Part shown: piece by piece, positions 29,507 to 37,783 of the stretch
Layout: each line of letters begins with the position of its first letter
Numbering within the stretch: the first letter of the stretch is position 1
DNA from: SIG607 sp045533195
GTDB lineage: Bacteria > Bacillota > Clostridia > Oscillospirales > Acutalibacteraceae
Reading direction: 5' to 3'
DNA length: 39,317 nt
Assembly: GCA_045533195.1 (NCBI GenBank)
Contig: JAZSHI010000019.1
Span: forward strand, 1 to 39,317
Made by a program: the position numbers and the translations under genes
Notes under the pieces: model-generated
Told to the model about the DNA's origin: nothing
Seen by the model: the letters and a program-made list of their open reading frames with translations, nothing else
Database searches by the model: none

Positions 29507-30667
29507 TTGACAGAAAAACTCTATGACAGTAATTCTTATTTAACCGAATTTGAAGCCGAGGTTATTTCCTGCACTAAGACCGACGGTTTTTTTAAGGTTA
29601 TTCTCAATAAAACTGCATTTTTTCCCGAAGAAGGCGGACAGTACAGCGACAAAGGTACGCTTGACGGCAAGGAAATTTTTGACGTGCAAATTGAAAACGG
29701 TGAAATAGTCCATTACTGCAGAGAAGATATAAGCGGTACTGTTCTTGGTAAAATAGATTTTGAAAGACGTTTTCGCAATATGCAAAATCACACAGGTGAA
29801 CATATTATTTCAGGGCTTATTTATTCCCTTTTCGGTGGTCAAAATGTCGGCTTTCATTTAGGAGAAGATGAAGTAACCTGTGATTATGACATTGAACTTT
29901 CCGACCAACAGCTCAGTAAGGTTGAACTTATTGCCAATGAGGTTATTTATAAAAATCTTGATATATCGGCTTACTACCCAAGTGAAAATGAACTAAAAAG
30001 CATTAACTACCGCAGTAAAAAGGAAATAAACGAAGCCATAAGAATAGTTACCATTGAAGATGTTGACTGCTGTGCCTGCTGCGCTCCCCACGTAAAAACC
30101 ACCGCTGAAGTAGGCATTATTAAAATACTTTCTTCTATGCGGCTTCGCTCGGGCATAAGACTTTTTATTGCCTCAGGAAAAGATGCCTACCTTGATTATG
30201 CCGCAAAGCACAGCCAGATTAAAGCCGTAGGCGCTCTTCTCGCCTCAAAGGGTATTGATTGTGCCGAAAACGTTGAACGGCTTATAAAGAGCAATAAAGA
30301 AGCTATTTACAAAATAAACACGTTACTTGCCGAAATTAATAGGCTCAAGCTTGAAAACATAAAAAAGACCGATAAAACCCTTTTGCTTTTTACACCTTGT
30401 ACCGATAAAAAACAGCTTATAGATCTGGTTAACAGGGCAAAAGAAAAAAGCGGCAATATGTGTGCCGCTTTCGGTGGAGACGAAACCTCCGGTTATATTT
30501 ATATTATTCACAGTGAAGATGAAAGCCTTCCCGAATTCATTAAAAATATGAATATTGTTCTTTCGGGACGAGGCGGAGGAAAGGTTCCTATGTGTCAGGG
30601 AAGCGTTACAGCATCAATGAAGAAAATAGCAGACTTTTTCACCGATGCCGAAATTTTTAGTCTTTAG
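29507..30667 (+). CDS. Alanyl-tRNA editing protein (AlaX-type) with DHHA1 domain
   Basis: This stand-alone editing enzyme hydrolyses Ser or Gly wrongly attached to tRNA-Ala. The N-terminal part corresponds to the second domain of alanyl-tRNA synthetase, with FPEEGGQ and the zinc-binding HTGEH motif (about residue 95). The other zinc ligands are in CCACCAPH. A coiled region and a DHHA1-like C-terminal domain ending with GRGGGKVPMCQGS follow. A GTG at 29498 is in frame. The TTG at 29507 gives MTEKLYDSNSYLTEF, the expected family start, with GGTGAT 4 nt upstream, giving 386 residues. Its end overlaps radC, read from the other strand, by 11 bp. Confidence 0.88.
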   Translation: MTEKLYDSNSYLTEFEAEVISCTKTDGFFKVILNKTAFFPEEGGQYSDKGTLDGKEIFDVQIENGEIVHYCREDISGTVLGKIDFERRFRNMQNHTGEHIISGLIYSLFGGQNVGFHLGEDEVTCDYDIELSDQQLSKVELIANEVIYKNLDISAYYPSENELKSINYRSKKEINEAIRIVTIEDVDCCACCAPHVKTTAEVGIIKILSSMRLRSGIRLFIASGKDAYLDYAAKHSQIKAVGALLASKGIDCAENVERLIKSNKEAIYKINTLLAEINRLKLENIKKTDKTLLLFTPCTDKKQLIDLVNRAKEKSGNMCAAFGGDETSGYIYIIHSEDESLPEFIKNMNIVLSGRGGGKVPMCQGSVTASMKKIADFFTDAEIFSL

Positions 30668-31358
30668 TTTCTTTTTTGAAAATGTCGGCCGTCAACGGAT
30701 CCCTTGCCATAGAGTGACATTTACTTTCACAGACTATAAAATGGTCTCTTAAACGAAAACCTAATAGGTCAAGGCTCTGCTTAATCTGCTTCGTGCTTTT
30801 AACATCACTTGCGGACGGCTTAGGATTATTGCCGGGATGATTATGAGCAATAACTATTTCGGTTGCCGAGATGTCCATCATTATTTTTACTATTTCTTGC
30901 ATATTAAAGAAGCTTTCCCCTGAATTACCGCTGCCGATTTTTTGTGTTTTCAGCACCTTGCCTAAGCTGTCAAGACAAACTATTGCCACTCTTTCCTGTT
31001 TTTCGTTCATAAAATAAAGCTGAAAGAATGATGCAAATTCATCAACCGTTGTCATATAGGTCTTATGCGCTTTCTTTTCAAATTCATAAAGAGAATAGGT
31101 ATCTTTAATAATTTTAAAAAGCTGATATGTACGCTCAGTAAAACCGTTAAATTTCATAAGTTCTCTTTTTGGCGCATCCATAACATTTGCAATAGTGTGA
31201 TACTTATTCAAAAGCTCGTGTGCCAATTCATTAGTATTCCGTCTCGGAACACCGTAGAAAAGAATAATTTCAAGCTTTTCGTGTTCTTCAAAAATTGAAA
31301 AGCCGTTCTTTTCAAATTTAGAAAGCATTCTTTCCCTATGTCCATCGTGAAGTCCCAT
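30657..31358 (-). CDS. radC: RadC family JAMM-domain protein
   Basis: RadC proteins have a JAB1/MPN metalloprotease-like domain; despite the name their repair role is unproved. This one has 233 residues with an N-terminal helical region (about 1-95) and the JAMM motif HNHPGNNPKPSASD (172-185), with His172, His174 and Asp185 as metal ligands. AGGAG lies upstream of the ATG. It converges with the alanyl-tRNA editing gene and diverges from the pseudouridine synthase gene 66 bp away. The length and motif match the family well. Confidence 0.93.
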   Translation of the reverse strand: MGLHDGHRERMLSKFEKNGFSIFEEHEKLEIILFYGVPRRNTNELAHELLNKYHTIANVMDAPKRELMKFNGFTERTYQLFKIIKDTYSLYEFEKKAHKTYMTTVDEFASFFQLYFMNEKQERVAIVCLDSLGKVLKTQKIGSGNSGESFFNMQEIVKIMMDISATEIVIAHNHPGNNPKPSASDVKSTKQIKQSLDLLGFRLRDHFIVCESKCHSMARDPLTADIFKKETKD

Positions 31359-31423
31359 TTTAATTGCTCCTGAATTTTTTTATACATTTTACTACTTTTT
31401 TCCATATTTTTCAAGGTGATTTA

Positions 31424-32392
31424 ATGAAAGAATTTATTATTTTAAAGAATGATGCCAATCAGCGTCTTGACAAATTTATATCAAAAGCCATTCCGTCGCT
31501 CCCCAAGACTTTGATGTATAAATTCATACGCACAAAGCATATCAAATTAAACGGTAAAAAGGCAGATATCAGCACAAGACTAAACGAAGGCGACGTAATC
31601 ACAGCCTACATAAAGGATGAATTTTTTGAAAAAACAGCGCCAAAATATGACTTTTTATCTGCAGGCGACAGTTTAAACATTGTTTACGAGGATGAAAACA
31701 TTTTGCTCCTTGATAAGCCCCAGGGACTTCTTTCCCACCCCGATGAAAATGAATACAACGATACTCTTATTACAAGAGTTCAAAAATATCTTTATAAAAA
31801 GGGCGAATACCAGCCCGAAAACGAAAACTCCTTCAAGCCTTCCCTTGCCAACAGAATAGATAGAAATACAGGCGGTATAGTTATTGCCGCCAAAAACAGC
31901 GAGGCTTTAAGGATACTGTGCGATAAAATCAAATCAAGGGAAATTGACAAACGATATCTCGCGGTTGTTCACGGAATCCCAAAGAAAAAGGAAGCTTTGC
32001 TGGAAGGTTATCTTGAAAAGAACAGCGATAAAAACAAGGTTTATCTTCAAAAAAATAAAACCGATGCCAATTTATCAATTAAAACCTATTACCGTACCCT
32101 TAAAAGCAAAAACGGTCTTTCGCTACTGGAAATTGAGCTTCTTACAGGCAGAACCCATCAGATAAGAGCTCATATGGCTTCCATCGGTCACGCCCTTTTA
32201 GGCGACGGAAAATATGGTAATTTAAAGGAAGACAAAAAGCTGGGTTTTAATAAACAAGCTCTTTATTCTTATATGTTAACCTTTACATTCACTAGTTCTG
32301 CAGGAATACTTGATTATTTAAATCAAAAAACATTTAAAGTAAAGTCCGTATGGTTTGCCCAGGAGCTGTTCGGATACAAAATAGGAGAATAA
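31424..32392 (+). CDS. RluA-family 23S rRNA pseudouridine synthase
   Basis: This enzyme isomerises uridine to pseudouridine in RNA, most likely 23S rRNA. It has 322 residues with an N-terminal S4 RNA-binding domain (about 12-60) followed by the catalytic domain. The catalytic Asp146 lies in NRIDRNTGG, and the conserved LLTGRTHQIRAH segment is present. A longer frame opens at 31364, but AAGGTGAT is placed directly before the ATG at 31424. Paralogues RluC and RluD cannot be separated safely, so no symbol is given. It is followed 5 bp later by the CPBP protease gene, probably in one transcript. Confidence 0.92.
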   Translation: MKEFIILKNDANQRLDKFISKAIPSLPKTLMYKFIRTKHIKLNGKKADISTRLNEGDVITAYIKDEFFEKTAPKYDFLSAGDSLNIVYEDENILLLDKPQGLLSHPDENEYNDTLITRVQKYLYKKGEYQPENENSFKPSLANRIDRNTGGIVIAAKNSEALRILCDKIKSREIDKRYLAVVHGIPKKKEALLEGYLEKNSDKNKVYLQKNKTDANLSIKTYYRTLKSKNGLSLLEIELLTGRTHQIRAHMASIGHALLGDGKYGNLKEDKKLGFNKQALYSYMLTFTFTSSAGILDYLNQKTFKVKSVWFAQELFGYKIGE

Positions 32393-32397
32393 CTTTT

Positions 32398-33357
32398 ATG
32401 GAAGAACTAACTTTAAAAAGAATTAAACACCCGCGCAAAGTCTTTTCCAGAATAGGACTTTCACTTTTCATTTACTTTATAGCGATTTCCGCTTCAGTTT
32501 TTCTAATGGATTTTCTGATAGCGAAATTTGTACCTATTCTATATTTTCATAATATGTATATCTGGATAAAGATGGTGGTTTGCCAGTATATTATAGGAAT
32601 ACCCGCCATAAGACTTGTTCTTATAGGACTTCCCACCTATCGTTATCAAAAAGAAAAAATGAGCTTTAAGGAAATTTTTGGAGCTTTTTTAATATGTCAG
32701 GCTTTAGCCTATGCGGGAAATATGATAGGAACGGTACTGAACAATATAATTTCGGCCATAATCGGCAAGGAAATTGATAATACAGTAAGCGACCTTATTG
32801 AAACCAGTAATCCTTTCGTTTTGCTTTTGGTGGTCGGAATTATCGGCCCCATACTTGAAGAACTTGTTTTCAGAAGATTTATAATAGACCGCATACGTCC
32901 TTACGGTGAATTTTTGGCAGTTATGTTCTCTGCACTCACCTTTGGTATGTTCCACGGAAATTTCTATCAGCTTTTCTATGCCTTTGCCATAGGATTTATT
33001 TTAGGCTTCATATACGTAAGAACCAAAAATATTATTTATCCCATTATCTTACATATGGCGTTTAATTCTTTCTCGGTTATTCAGCAAACATTCCTCACAG
33101 CAAGTAAAAGCTTTCAGTCAGTAAAAATCGTTTCCTATGCTTTTACAGGACTTTACTATATGATGATTGCCGCTTCTCTCGCACTAACTGTACTGGGTAT
33201 AATAAAGCTTATAAAATCAATGCGAAAATTTTATTTTATTAAAAATTATTATGAGCTAAGTATGGGAAAAGCTATTTTATATTCCTTTGTTAACGTCGGT
33301 ATGATTTTATTTTCCATTACGGTATTGGTAAAATTTACACTGAGTATATTTATGTAA
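32398..33357 (+). CDS. CPBP family intramembrane glutamic endopeptidase
   Basis: This 319-residue membrane protein has about eight hydrophobic segments and the three CPBP/Abi motifs: the Glu pair 154-155 in EELVFRR, His186 in FGMFHGN and His219/Asn223 in HMAFN. Relatives cleave proteins within the membrane and include CAAX-type prenyl protease-like enzymes and bacteriocin-immunity proteins. The substrate is unknown. TAGGAGAA placed 8 nt before the ATG at 32398 sets the start. It lies in a probable operon after the pseudouridine synthase gene and before a small unknown gene. Confidence 0.92.
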   Translation: MEELTLKRIKHPRKVFSRIGLSLFIYFIAISASVFLMDFLIAKFVPILYFHNMYIWIKMVVCQYIIGIPAIRLVLIGLPTYRYQKEKMSFKEIFGAFLICQALAYAGNMIGTVLNNIISAIIGKEIDNTVSDLIETSNPFVLLLVVGIIGPILEELVFRRFIIDRIRPYGEFLAVMFSALTFGMFHGNFYQLFYAFAIGFILGFIYVRTKNIIYPIILHMAFNSFSVIQQTFLTASKSFQSVKIVSYAFTGLYYMMIAASLALTVLGIIKLIKSMRKFYFIKNYYELSMGKAILYSFVNVGMILFSITVLVKFTLSIFM

Positions 33358-33389
33358 CAGGCCTATACTAACCTTGAAAGGTGATTAGG

Positions 33390-33587
33390 ATGGATAAGAA
33401 GAAAAAAATCAAAAGCGATTTGTCAAGTATTCCTATTGTAAGCCAACCCGAAAACATTTCTCAAATGCTTAATAAATACGGGACCTATGAAATACAGCCA
33501 ACAGCAGACTCGGACAATTTTTACCCGACTATTGCTCAGGGGCGATTAAAAAAGACAAAAAGCCTTGATGATAATCATAACCCATAA
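33390..33587 (+). CDS. Small conserved-looking protein of unknown function
   Basis: This 65-residue protein starts MDKKKKIKSD and has no hydrophobic segment. A possible motif is MLNKYGTYEIQPTAD followed by FYPTIAQG, and the C-terminus is basic (RLKKTKSLDDNHN). AAAGGTGA lies 7-10 nt before the ATG at 33390; the in-frame GTG at 33381 is part of that site. It is preceded by the CPBP gene after about 30 bp and followed by a clear terminator, so it is probably the last gene of that unit. I do not recognise a named family. Confidence 0.75.
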   Translation: MDKKKKIKSDLSSIPIVSQPENISQMLNKYGTYEIQPTADSDNFYPTIAQGRLKKTKSLDDNHNP

Positions 33588-33596
33588 CCTTTCAAA

Positions 33597-33626
33597 AACC
33601 CCTGTGATATTTTCACAGGGGTTTTT
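33597..33626 (+). terminator. Terminator after the small unknown gene
   Basis: CCCCTGTGA (33599-33606 and adjacent) and TCACAGGGG (33613-33621) form a stem followed by TTTTT. Confidence 0.92.
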
Positions 33627-33629
33627 CCT

Positions 33630-33704
33630 TTATTTTATTATTTTTTCGCCGTCGAATTTAATATAACCGTAGCCTGAACCCATATTTATTCCGCTTTTTA
33701 TCAT
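33630..33704 (-). CDS. Possible 24-residue ORF behind the histidine phosphatase
   Basis: An ATG two bases after the stop of the phosphatase gene opens a 24-codon frame rich in Gly and Lys, ending before the terminator. Its sequence MIKSGINMGSGYGYIKFDG reads like protein rather than random DNA. There is no clear ribosome-binding site, so translation would depend on coupling. It could equally be a leftover 3' end of a lost gene. Function not known. Confidence 0.3.
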   Translation of the reverse strand: MIKSGINMGSGYGYIKFDGEKIIK

Positions 33705-33706
33705 AG

Positions 33707-34309
33707 TTATATTTCTTCTCTTACTTCAATTACACCGTTGCTGTGGTAAAGCGTGGGAGTAACGGAAACCTGATAGCCTCTGCCAAAATCACTTGTCCAT
33801 TCAAGACTTCTGCGTCGGGGCAGCGCACAGCAGGAAAGCAGAGTCATTATAGCGCCGCCATGCATAATAACAGCGGCTTTAAAAATACCTCTTGCCATCA
33901 TATCCTCGACCACCTGATGAAATCCTACGCAAATTCTTTTTGCAAATTCGGTAGAATCCTCGCCGCCGGGCGGAGAAGAAATTTGTCCCGAAGTCCATTT
34001 GAAAAATTCGGGATTGCTTTCAAGCTGAAGAGCGGTTTTTCCCTCAAACTCGCCGAAATCGTACTCCATTAAGTTTTCAACAATATCAGCATCCTGTTCG
34101 GGATAAAGAATATTTGCCGTCTGTCTGCAACGAAGCAAAGGGCTTGTGTAAACCTTTTCAACAAAGGGATACTGTATTTTTTCCTTTAAATCAGTAAGCT
34201 CGGCAACACCGCTTAAGGAAAGGGGTAAATCGGTAACACCGATATATTCGCCCCTCATATTACCATCGGTTGCACCGTGTCGAATAAGATATATTTTATA
34301 GGTCTTCAT
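33707..34309 (-). CDS. Histidine phosphatase family protein
   Basis: This 200-residue member of the phosphoglycerate-mutase-like superfamily has the phospho-accepting His in LIRHGATDGN (about 8-17) and the later catalytic His in VIMHGGAI (about 149). The conserved SPLLRCRQTA segment and EYDFGEFEG are also seen. Relatives dephosphorylate small molecules; alpha-ribazole phosphatase (CobC) is one possibility, but no cobalamin genes lie nearby. The start overlaps the end of hemW by 14 bp, and both belong to the pduL-hemW unit. Confidence 0.9.
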   Translation of the reverse strand: MKTYKIYLIRHGATDGNMRGEYIGVTDLPLSLSGVAELTDLKEKIQYPFVEKVYTSPLLRCRQTANILYPEQDADIVENLMEYDFGEFEGKTALQLESNPEFFKWTSGQISSPPGGEDSTEFAKRICVGFHQVVEDMMARGIFKAAVIMHGGAIMTLLSCCALPRRRSLEWTSDFGRGYQVSVTPTLYHSNGVIEVREEI

Positions 34310-35423
34310 ACATATTCTCCTCCATAAATATAGTTATAAGAGAATTTGAAACAAGCATTCCCTTTTCCGAAAAAGAAAGTATGCCGTTTTTAAAATTTAA
34401 AAAGCCACTTTCTTCCAATTTTTTTGCCGATTCGATAAATTTGGAAGAATACTTTTTAGAAAAAAGTTCTTTGATTTTTTCTTCATCTAAGCCTTCTTTC
34501 AGCCTTAAGGCGAGCATTACGTATTCATATAAATCTCCGCCATCACCGTCGTCTATGGTAACGGGCGAATTTATAAAGCCCTTAAGGTCATTTTCATAAT
34601 GGAAACGTTTTCCATCTGCAAAGGAATATGCAGACGGTCCAATTCCTATATATTCCTGTGTGTGCCAGTATTTTAAATTATGTCGGCTTTCTTTATCCTT
34701 TTTTGCAAAATTAGAAATTTCATAGTGGCAGTATCCCGCCTGTTTGAACATTTCGCTAATCTTAAGATATTCTTCCTCTGTCGCTTCTTCGTCAGGAAAG
34801 CTGAGTTTATCCCTTCTTGCATAAAGGGCAGTTTTTTCCTCTAATATAAGCATATAACAGGAAATGTGCTCCGGAGAAAGAGAAATAATTTTTTCGGCAG
34901 AGTGCAGAGATTTTTCCATAGAACTATTTGGCAGCGACAGCATAAGGTCAACGCTGATATTATCAAAGCCCACTTTTTTAGCCTTTTTTAAGGCATTAAC
35001 ACAGGTTTCGGCATTATGACCTCTGCCAAGGGTTTTTAGTGTTTGGTCATCCAAAGACTGAAAGCCTATTGAAAGGCGGTTAAAACCTGCGTCCTTTACT
35101 GCTTTTAAAAACTCCTCAGTTGCATCTTCAGGATTAATTTCAAGGGTAATTTCAGCATCCTTTGATACCTCAAAAGCTTCTTTAACGGCGCTGAGCAAAT
35201 CACAAAGAGTTTCTGCGCCCAGCATAGAAGGAGTTCCGCCCCCGAAATATACAGTATCGGCGGGGCGCGACAAAGCCCCACCCCACCGATTAATTTCGTT
35301 TTTTAAACTTAATATATATTTCTCTTTAACCGAATCAACGCACATAGCTGTGTAAAAATCACAATAGGCGCATCTTTTACGGCAAAAAGGAATGTGGACG
35401 TAAACCCCGATAGGTTTAGTCAA
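34296..35423 (-). CDS. hemW: Radical SAM heme chaperone HemW
   Basis: This radical SAM protein resembles coproporphyrinogen III oxidase but acts as a heme chaperone in its best studied members. The 375 residues contain the 4Fe-4S motif C-x3-C-x2-C (Cys14, 18, 21) in HIPFCRKRCAYCDF and the HemW-type GGGTPS segment. SIGFQSLDD and the C-terminal HemW domain follow. The frame is open to 35498, but that would run deep into pduL; a TTG at 35423, overlapping the pduL stop as TTGACTAA and preceded by GAGGGTGA, gives MTKPIGVYVHIPFC. In anaerobes lacking heme its role is unclear. Confidence 0.92.
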   Translation of the reverse strand: MTKPIGVYVHIPFCRKRCAYCDFYTAMCVDSVKEKYILSLKNEINRWGGALSRPADTVYFGGGTPSMLGAETLCDLLSAVKEAFEVSKDAEITLEINPEDATEEFLKAVKDAGFNRLSIGFQSLDDQTLKTLGRGHNAETCVNALKKAKKVGFDNISVDLMLSLPNSSMEKSLHSAEKIISLSPEHISCYMLILEEKTALYARRDKLSFPDEEATEEEYLKISEMFKQAGYCHYEISNFAKKDKESRHNLKYWHTQEYIGIGPSAYSFADGKRFHYENDLKGFINSPVTIDDGDGGDLYEYVMLALRLKEGLDEEKIKELFSKKYSSKFIESAKKLEESGFLNFKNGILSFSEKGMLVSNSLITIFMEENMYEDL

Positions 35424-35991
35424 GAATTTCACCCTCGCAAGAACCGGGGATAGCTGCAGCGTTTGCTTCATCGGTATCAAGATGCATAGCAAGTGCATAG
35501 CTAGGACTTACTCTGGCTACAACGTCACCGAAAATAAGGCTTCTGCCTTCGGTGGGGATTTTAACAGATACTATCTGCTTATCAACAATGCCATACTTCT
35601 GGGCATCTTCGGGAGTCATATGTATATGACGCTTAGCGGCGATAATACCTTCGGTAATTTCAACCTCACCGCAAGGACCAACAAGCTTACATCCGGGGCT
35701 TCCTGCAAGGTCGCCTGACTCACGGATAGGAGCGGTAACACCGATGCTTCTTGCTTCGGTAAGAGAAATTTCAACCTGAGTCTGAGGACGGCAGGGGCCT
35801 AAAATAGATACGCCTTTAATTTCTCTCTTGGGGCCTACAACGGTTACTCTTTCTTCACAAGCGAACTGACCGGGCTGAGAAAGGTCCTTTTTGTTGGTAA
35901 GCTGATGACCTTTACCAAAAAGGATTTCAAGGTCTTTTTCACTAACATGAACGTGATGAGCAGAAATTTCTACTAAAACTGATTTTTTCAT
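35416..35991 (-). CDS. pduL: Phosphate propanoyltransferase (PduL)
   Basis: This enzyme exchanges CoA and phosphate on short acyl groups (propanoyl or acetyl), so that acyl phosphate can feed a kinase and yield ATP. The 191 residues have the two PduL zinc-binding sections, with His12, His13 and His15 in SAHHVHVS and a second cluster in KRHIHMT. The conserved LGPCRPQTQVE segment is also present. GAAGGA is upstream of the ATG. No microcompartment genes are nearby and no encapsulation peptide is obvious at the N-terminus, so it is probably a housekeeping enzyme replacing Pta. It leads a unit with hemW and the phosphatase. Confidence 0.93.
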   Translation of the reverse strand: MKKSVLVEISAHHVHVSEKDLEILFGKGHQLTNKKDLSQPGQFACEERVTVVGPKREIKGVSILGPCRPQTQVEISLTEARSIGVTAPIRESGDLAGSPGCKLVGPCGEVEITEGIIAAKRHIHMTPEDAQKYGIVDKQIVSVKIPTEGRSLIFGDVVARVSPSYALAMHLDTDEANAAAIPGSCEGEILD

Positions 35992-36028
35992 AGCAAATAC
36001 TTCCTTCTATTGTATTTTTTACTCTTTT

Positions 36029-36056
36029 ATTTTACCATATTTTTTTATAGTTTCAA
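36029..36056 (-). promoter_or_regulatory. Promoter for pduL-hemW
   Basis: On the - strand TTGAAA (complement of 36051-36056) and TAAAAT (complement of 36029-36034) are 16 bp apart with a TGG extension before the -10 box. Confidence 0.65.
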
Positions 36057-36064
36057 GTAAAATA

Positions 36065-36093
36065 TGGACTTTTTTTTACTAATATGCTATAAT
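36065..36093 (+). promoter_or_regulatory. Promoter for nagA
   Basis: TGGACT (36065-36070) and TATAAT (36088-36093) are 17 bp apart, with an extended TGC before the -10 box. It stands back to back with the pduL promoter, 8 bp between the -35 boxes. Confidence 0.68.
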
Positions 36094-36120
36094 TTTCCCA
36101 AAAGGAGTTGTGTTGACTTT

Positions 36121-37230
36121 ATGAAAGCGATAATTAACGGTAAAATTGTACTTAAAAACGAAGTTTTAGAAAACAAGGTCCTTGTTTTCGGCAATAAAAT
36201 TTCAGATATATGTGACAGCGCGCCTAAGGACGCAGAAATTATAGATGCAAAAGGAAATTTGGTTACGGCAGGATTTGTTAGCCCTCATATCCACGGAGTA
36301 AACGGCTTTGATACCGAAGACGGCAGTGTGGATGCAATAAATTCTATGAGCGAGTATCTTTTAACAACCGGCGTTACCTCCTGGTGTCCTACACTCGCCA
36401 CTATTGAGACAGAAAATCTTGATAAGGTTTTAAACGCAGTAAGACAGGCGCAAAAAGAAAATAAAGGCTCTAAAATTATAGGTCTTCATCTTGAGGGAAT
36501 TTTCTTAAGCAAAGAAAAGCGCGGGGCTCACCGAGAAGATTGGCTTAAAGCCCCCGATGCTGATTTGGTAATTAAAAATAAAGATATTATAAAGCTTGTT
36601 ATATGCGCTCCCGAGCTTGAGGGTGCCACTGAATTTATTAAATCAGTCACCAAAGAGGGCGTAAAGGTAGCTCTCGGTCACAGTAACGCAACCTATGAGC
36701 AGACCAAAGCAGGAATTGAGGCCGGGGCAACCGATACAACACATCTTTTTAACGCGACCTCTCCCCTTTCTCACAGAGAACCCGGACTTCCCGGCGCTGT
36801 ACTTACCAATGATAGAATTTATACCGAGCTTATTTGTGATAAATACCATATTCACCCTGCTCTCTATGACTTCTTTTATAATCTCAAAAAGGATAAGCTC
36901 ATTTTAATTACCGACTCTATTCGTCCTGCAGGAATGCCCGACGGTCAGTATTCTCAAGGCGGATTTCAGGTTACCAAAAAGGGTGTTGAATGTAAGCTCC
37001 CCGACGGTACAATTGCAGGAAGTGTAATAGACCTTAACACAGGAATAAACAACGTAGTTAAAAACAGTAAAATTCCGTTATGCGAAGTAGTTAATGCCGC
37101 AACCATTAACACCGCCACAATGCTTGGAGTAAACCATAAAATCGGCTCCCTTGAAATAGGAAAAGATGCCGATATTGTAATCTGCGACAACGATTTTAAC
37201 ATTGTAAAAGTCTTTAAAGACGGACAATAA
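36121..37230 (+). CDS. nagA: N-acetylglucosamine-6-phosphate deacetylase
   Basis: This enzyme removes the acetyl group from GlcNAc-6-phosphate to yield glucosamine-6-phosphate for glycolysis or cell-wall recycling. It has 369 residues of the amidohydrolase fold, with HIHG (His56, His58), HLEGIF (metal Glu), LGHSNA, THLFNA and the catalytic Asp in ITDSIRP. A longer frame opens at 36064, but it includes the promoter; the ATG at 36121 gives the usual MKAIINGKIV start. The ribosome-binding site AGGAG (36104-36108) is 12 nt away, longer than normal. No nagB or transporter is adjacent. Confidence 0.93.
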   Translation: MKAIINGKIVLKNEVLENKVLVFGNKISDICDSAPKDAEIIDAKGNLVTAGFVSPHIHGVNGFDTEDGSVDAINSMSEYLLTTGVTSWCPTLATIETENLDKVLNAVRQAQKENKGSKIIGLHLEGIFLSKEKRGAHREDWLKAPDADLVIKNKDIIKLVICAPELEGATEFIKSVTKEGVKVALGHSNATYEQTKAGIEAGATDTTHLFNATSPLSHREPGLPGAVLTNDRIYTELICDKYHIHPALYDFFYNLKKDKLILITDSIRPAGMPDGQYSQGGFQVTKKGVECKLPDGTIAGSVIDLNTGINNVVKNSKIPLCEVVNAATINTATMLGVNHKIGSLEIGKDADIVICDNDFNIVKVFKDGQ

Positions 37231-37245
37231 TATAGTTAGAAAATA

Positions 37246-37286
37246 AAAACCGAACCTTAGAGTTTTAGCTCTTTGGTTCGGTTTTC
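37246..37286 (+). terminator. Terminator of nagA
   Basis: AAAACCGAACC (37246-37256) pairs with GGTTCGGTTTT (37275-37285), with an inner AGAG/CTCT pairing. The stem is long and T-rich at the end. Confidence 0.88.
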
Positions 37287-37291
37287 ATTAT

Positions 37292-37323
37292 ACAAAAAAG
37301 ACTCTGTTCGAAAACAGAGTCTT
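37292..37323 (-). terminator. Terminator of rplJ-rplL
   Basis: AAGACTCTGTT (37298-37308) and AACAGAGTCTT (37313-37323) form an 11-bp stem with a 4-nt loop; the - strand continues TTTTTTG. Confidence 0.93.
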
Positions 37324-37343
37324 GATTTTTATCAAATCTTAAA

Positions 37344-37721
37344 TTACTTAAGTTCAATAGTTGCGCCGGCTTCTTCGAGCTTAGCTTTGATAGCGTCAGC
37401 ATCTTCCTTGGAAGCAGCCTCTTTAAGAGTCTTAGGAGCGCCGTCAACGAGAGCCTTAGCTTCAGCAAGGCCAAGACCGGTGATTTCACGAACAGCCTTG
37501 ATAACCTGAATCTTGTTAGCGCCTGCGTTAGCAAGGATAACGTCAAATTCGGTCTTTTCTTCAGCAGCAGCAGCGCCACCGGCAGCAGGAGCAGCAACAG
37601 CTACAGCTGCAGCAGCAGATACGCCAAACTCTTCTTCTACAGCCTTAACAAGCTCAGAAAGCTCAAGAACTGTAAGTACTTTTAATTCTTCAATAATAGC
37701 AGTAATTTTTTCGGATGCCAT
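37344..37721 (-). CDS. rplL: 50S ribosomal protein L7/L12
   Basis: This stalk protein of the large subunit recruits translation factors. The 125 residues comprise an N-terminal dimerisation domain, a flexible Ala/Gly/Pro hinge (about 37-55), and the C-terminal domain with FDVILANAGANKIQVIKAVRE and GLGLAEAKALVDGAP. The frame is open 5 codons further, but GGAGG in that stretch is the ribosome-binding site of the ATG at 37721. It ends a short unit with rplJ; rpoB, which often follows rplL, is not here, and nagA converges instead. Confidence 0.97.
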   Translation of the reverse strand: MASEKITAIIEELKVLTVLELSELVKAVEEEFGVSAAAAVAVAAPAAGGAAAAEEKTEFDVILANAGANKIQVIKAVREITGLGLAEAKALVDGAPKTLKEAASKEDADAIKAKLEEAGATIELK

Positions 37722-37783
37722 TTTAATTTCCTCCAATTTGTTTAATTATAAATTTTGTTTGTTTTTATTTTTAATAAGCTGAA

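Noticed and set aside
31944..32165. A 73-codon + frame inside the pseudouridine synthase gene.
   Set aside because: It is an out-of-frame shadow with no ribosome-binding site; the main frame carries the catalytic motifs.
35416..35498. An N-terminal extension of HemW starting at 35498.
   Set aside because: It would overlap pduL by 83 bp and adds residues without family resemblance; the TTG at 35423 has a ribosome-binding site and gives the normal HemW start.
37513..37782. An Ala/Ser/Thr-rich + frame opposite rplL.
   Set aside because: Low-complexity product of the antisense of the L7/L12 hinge; no start signals.
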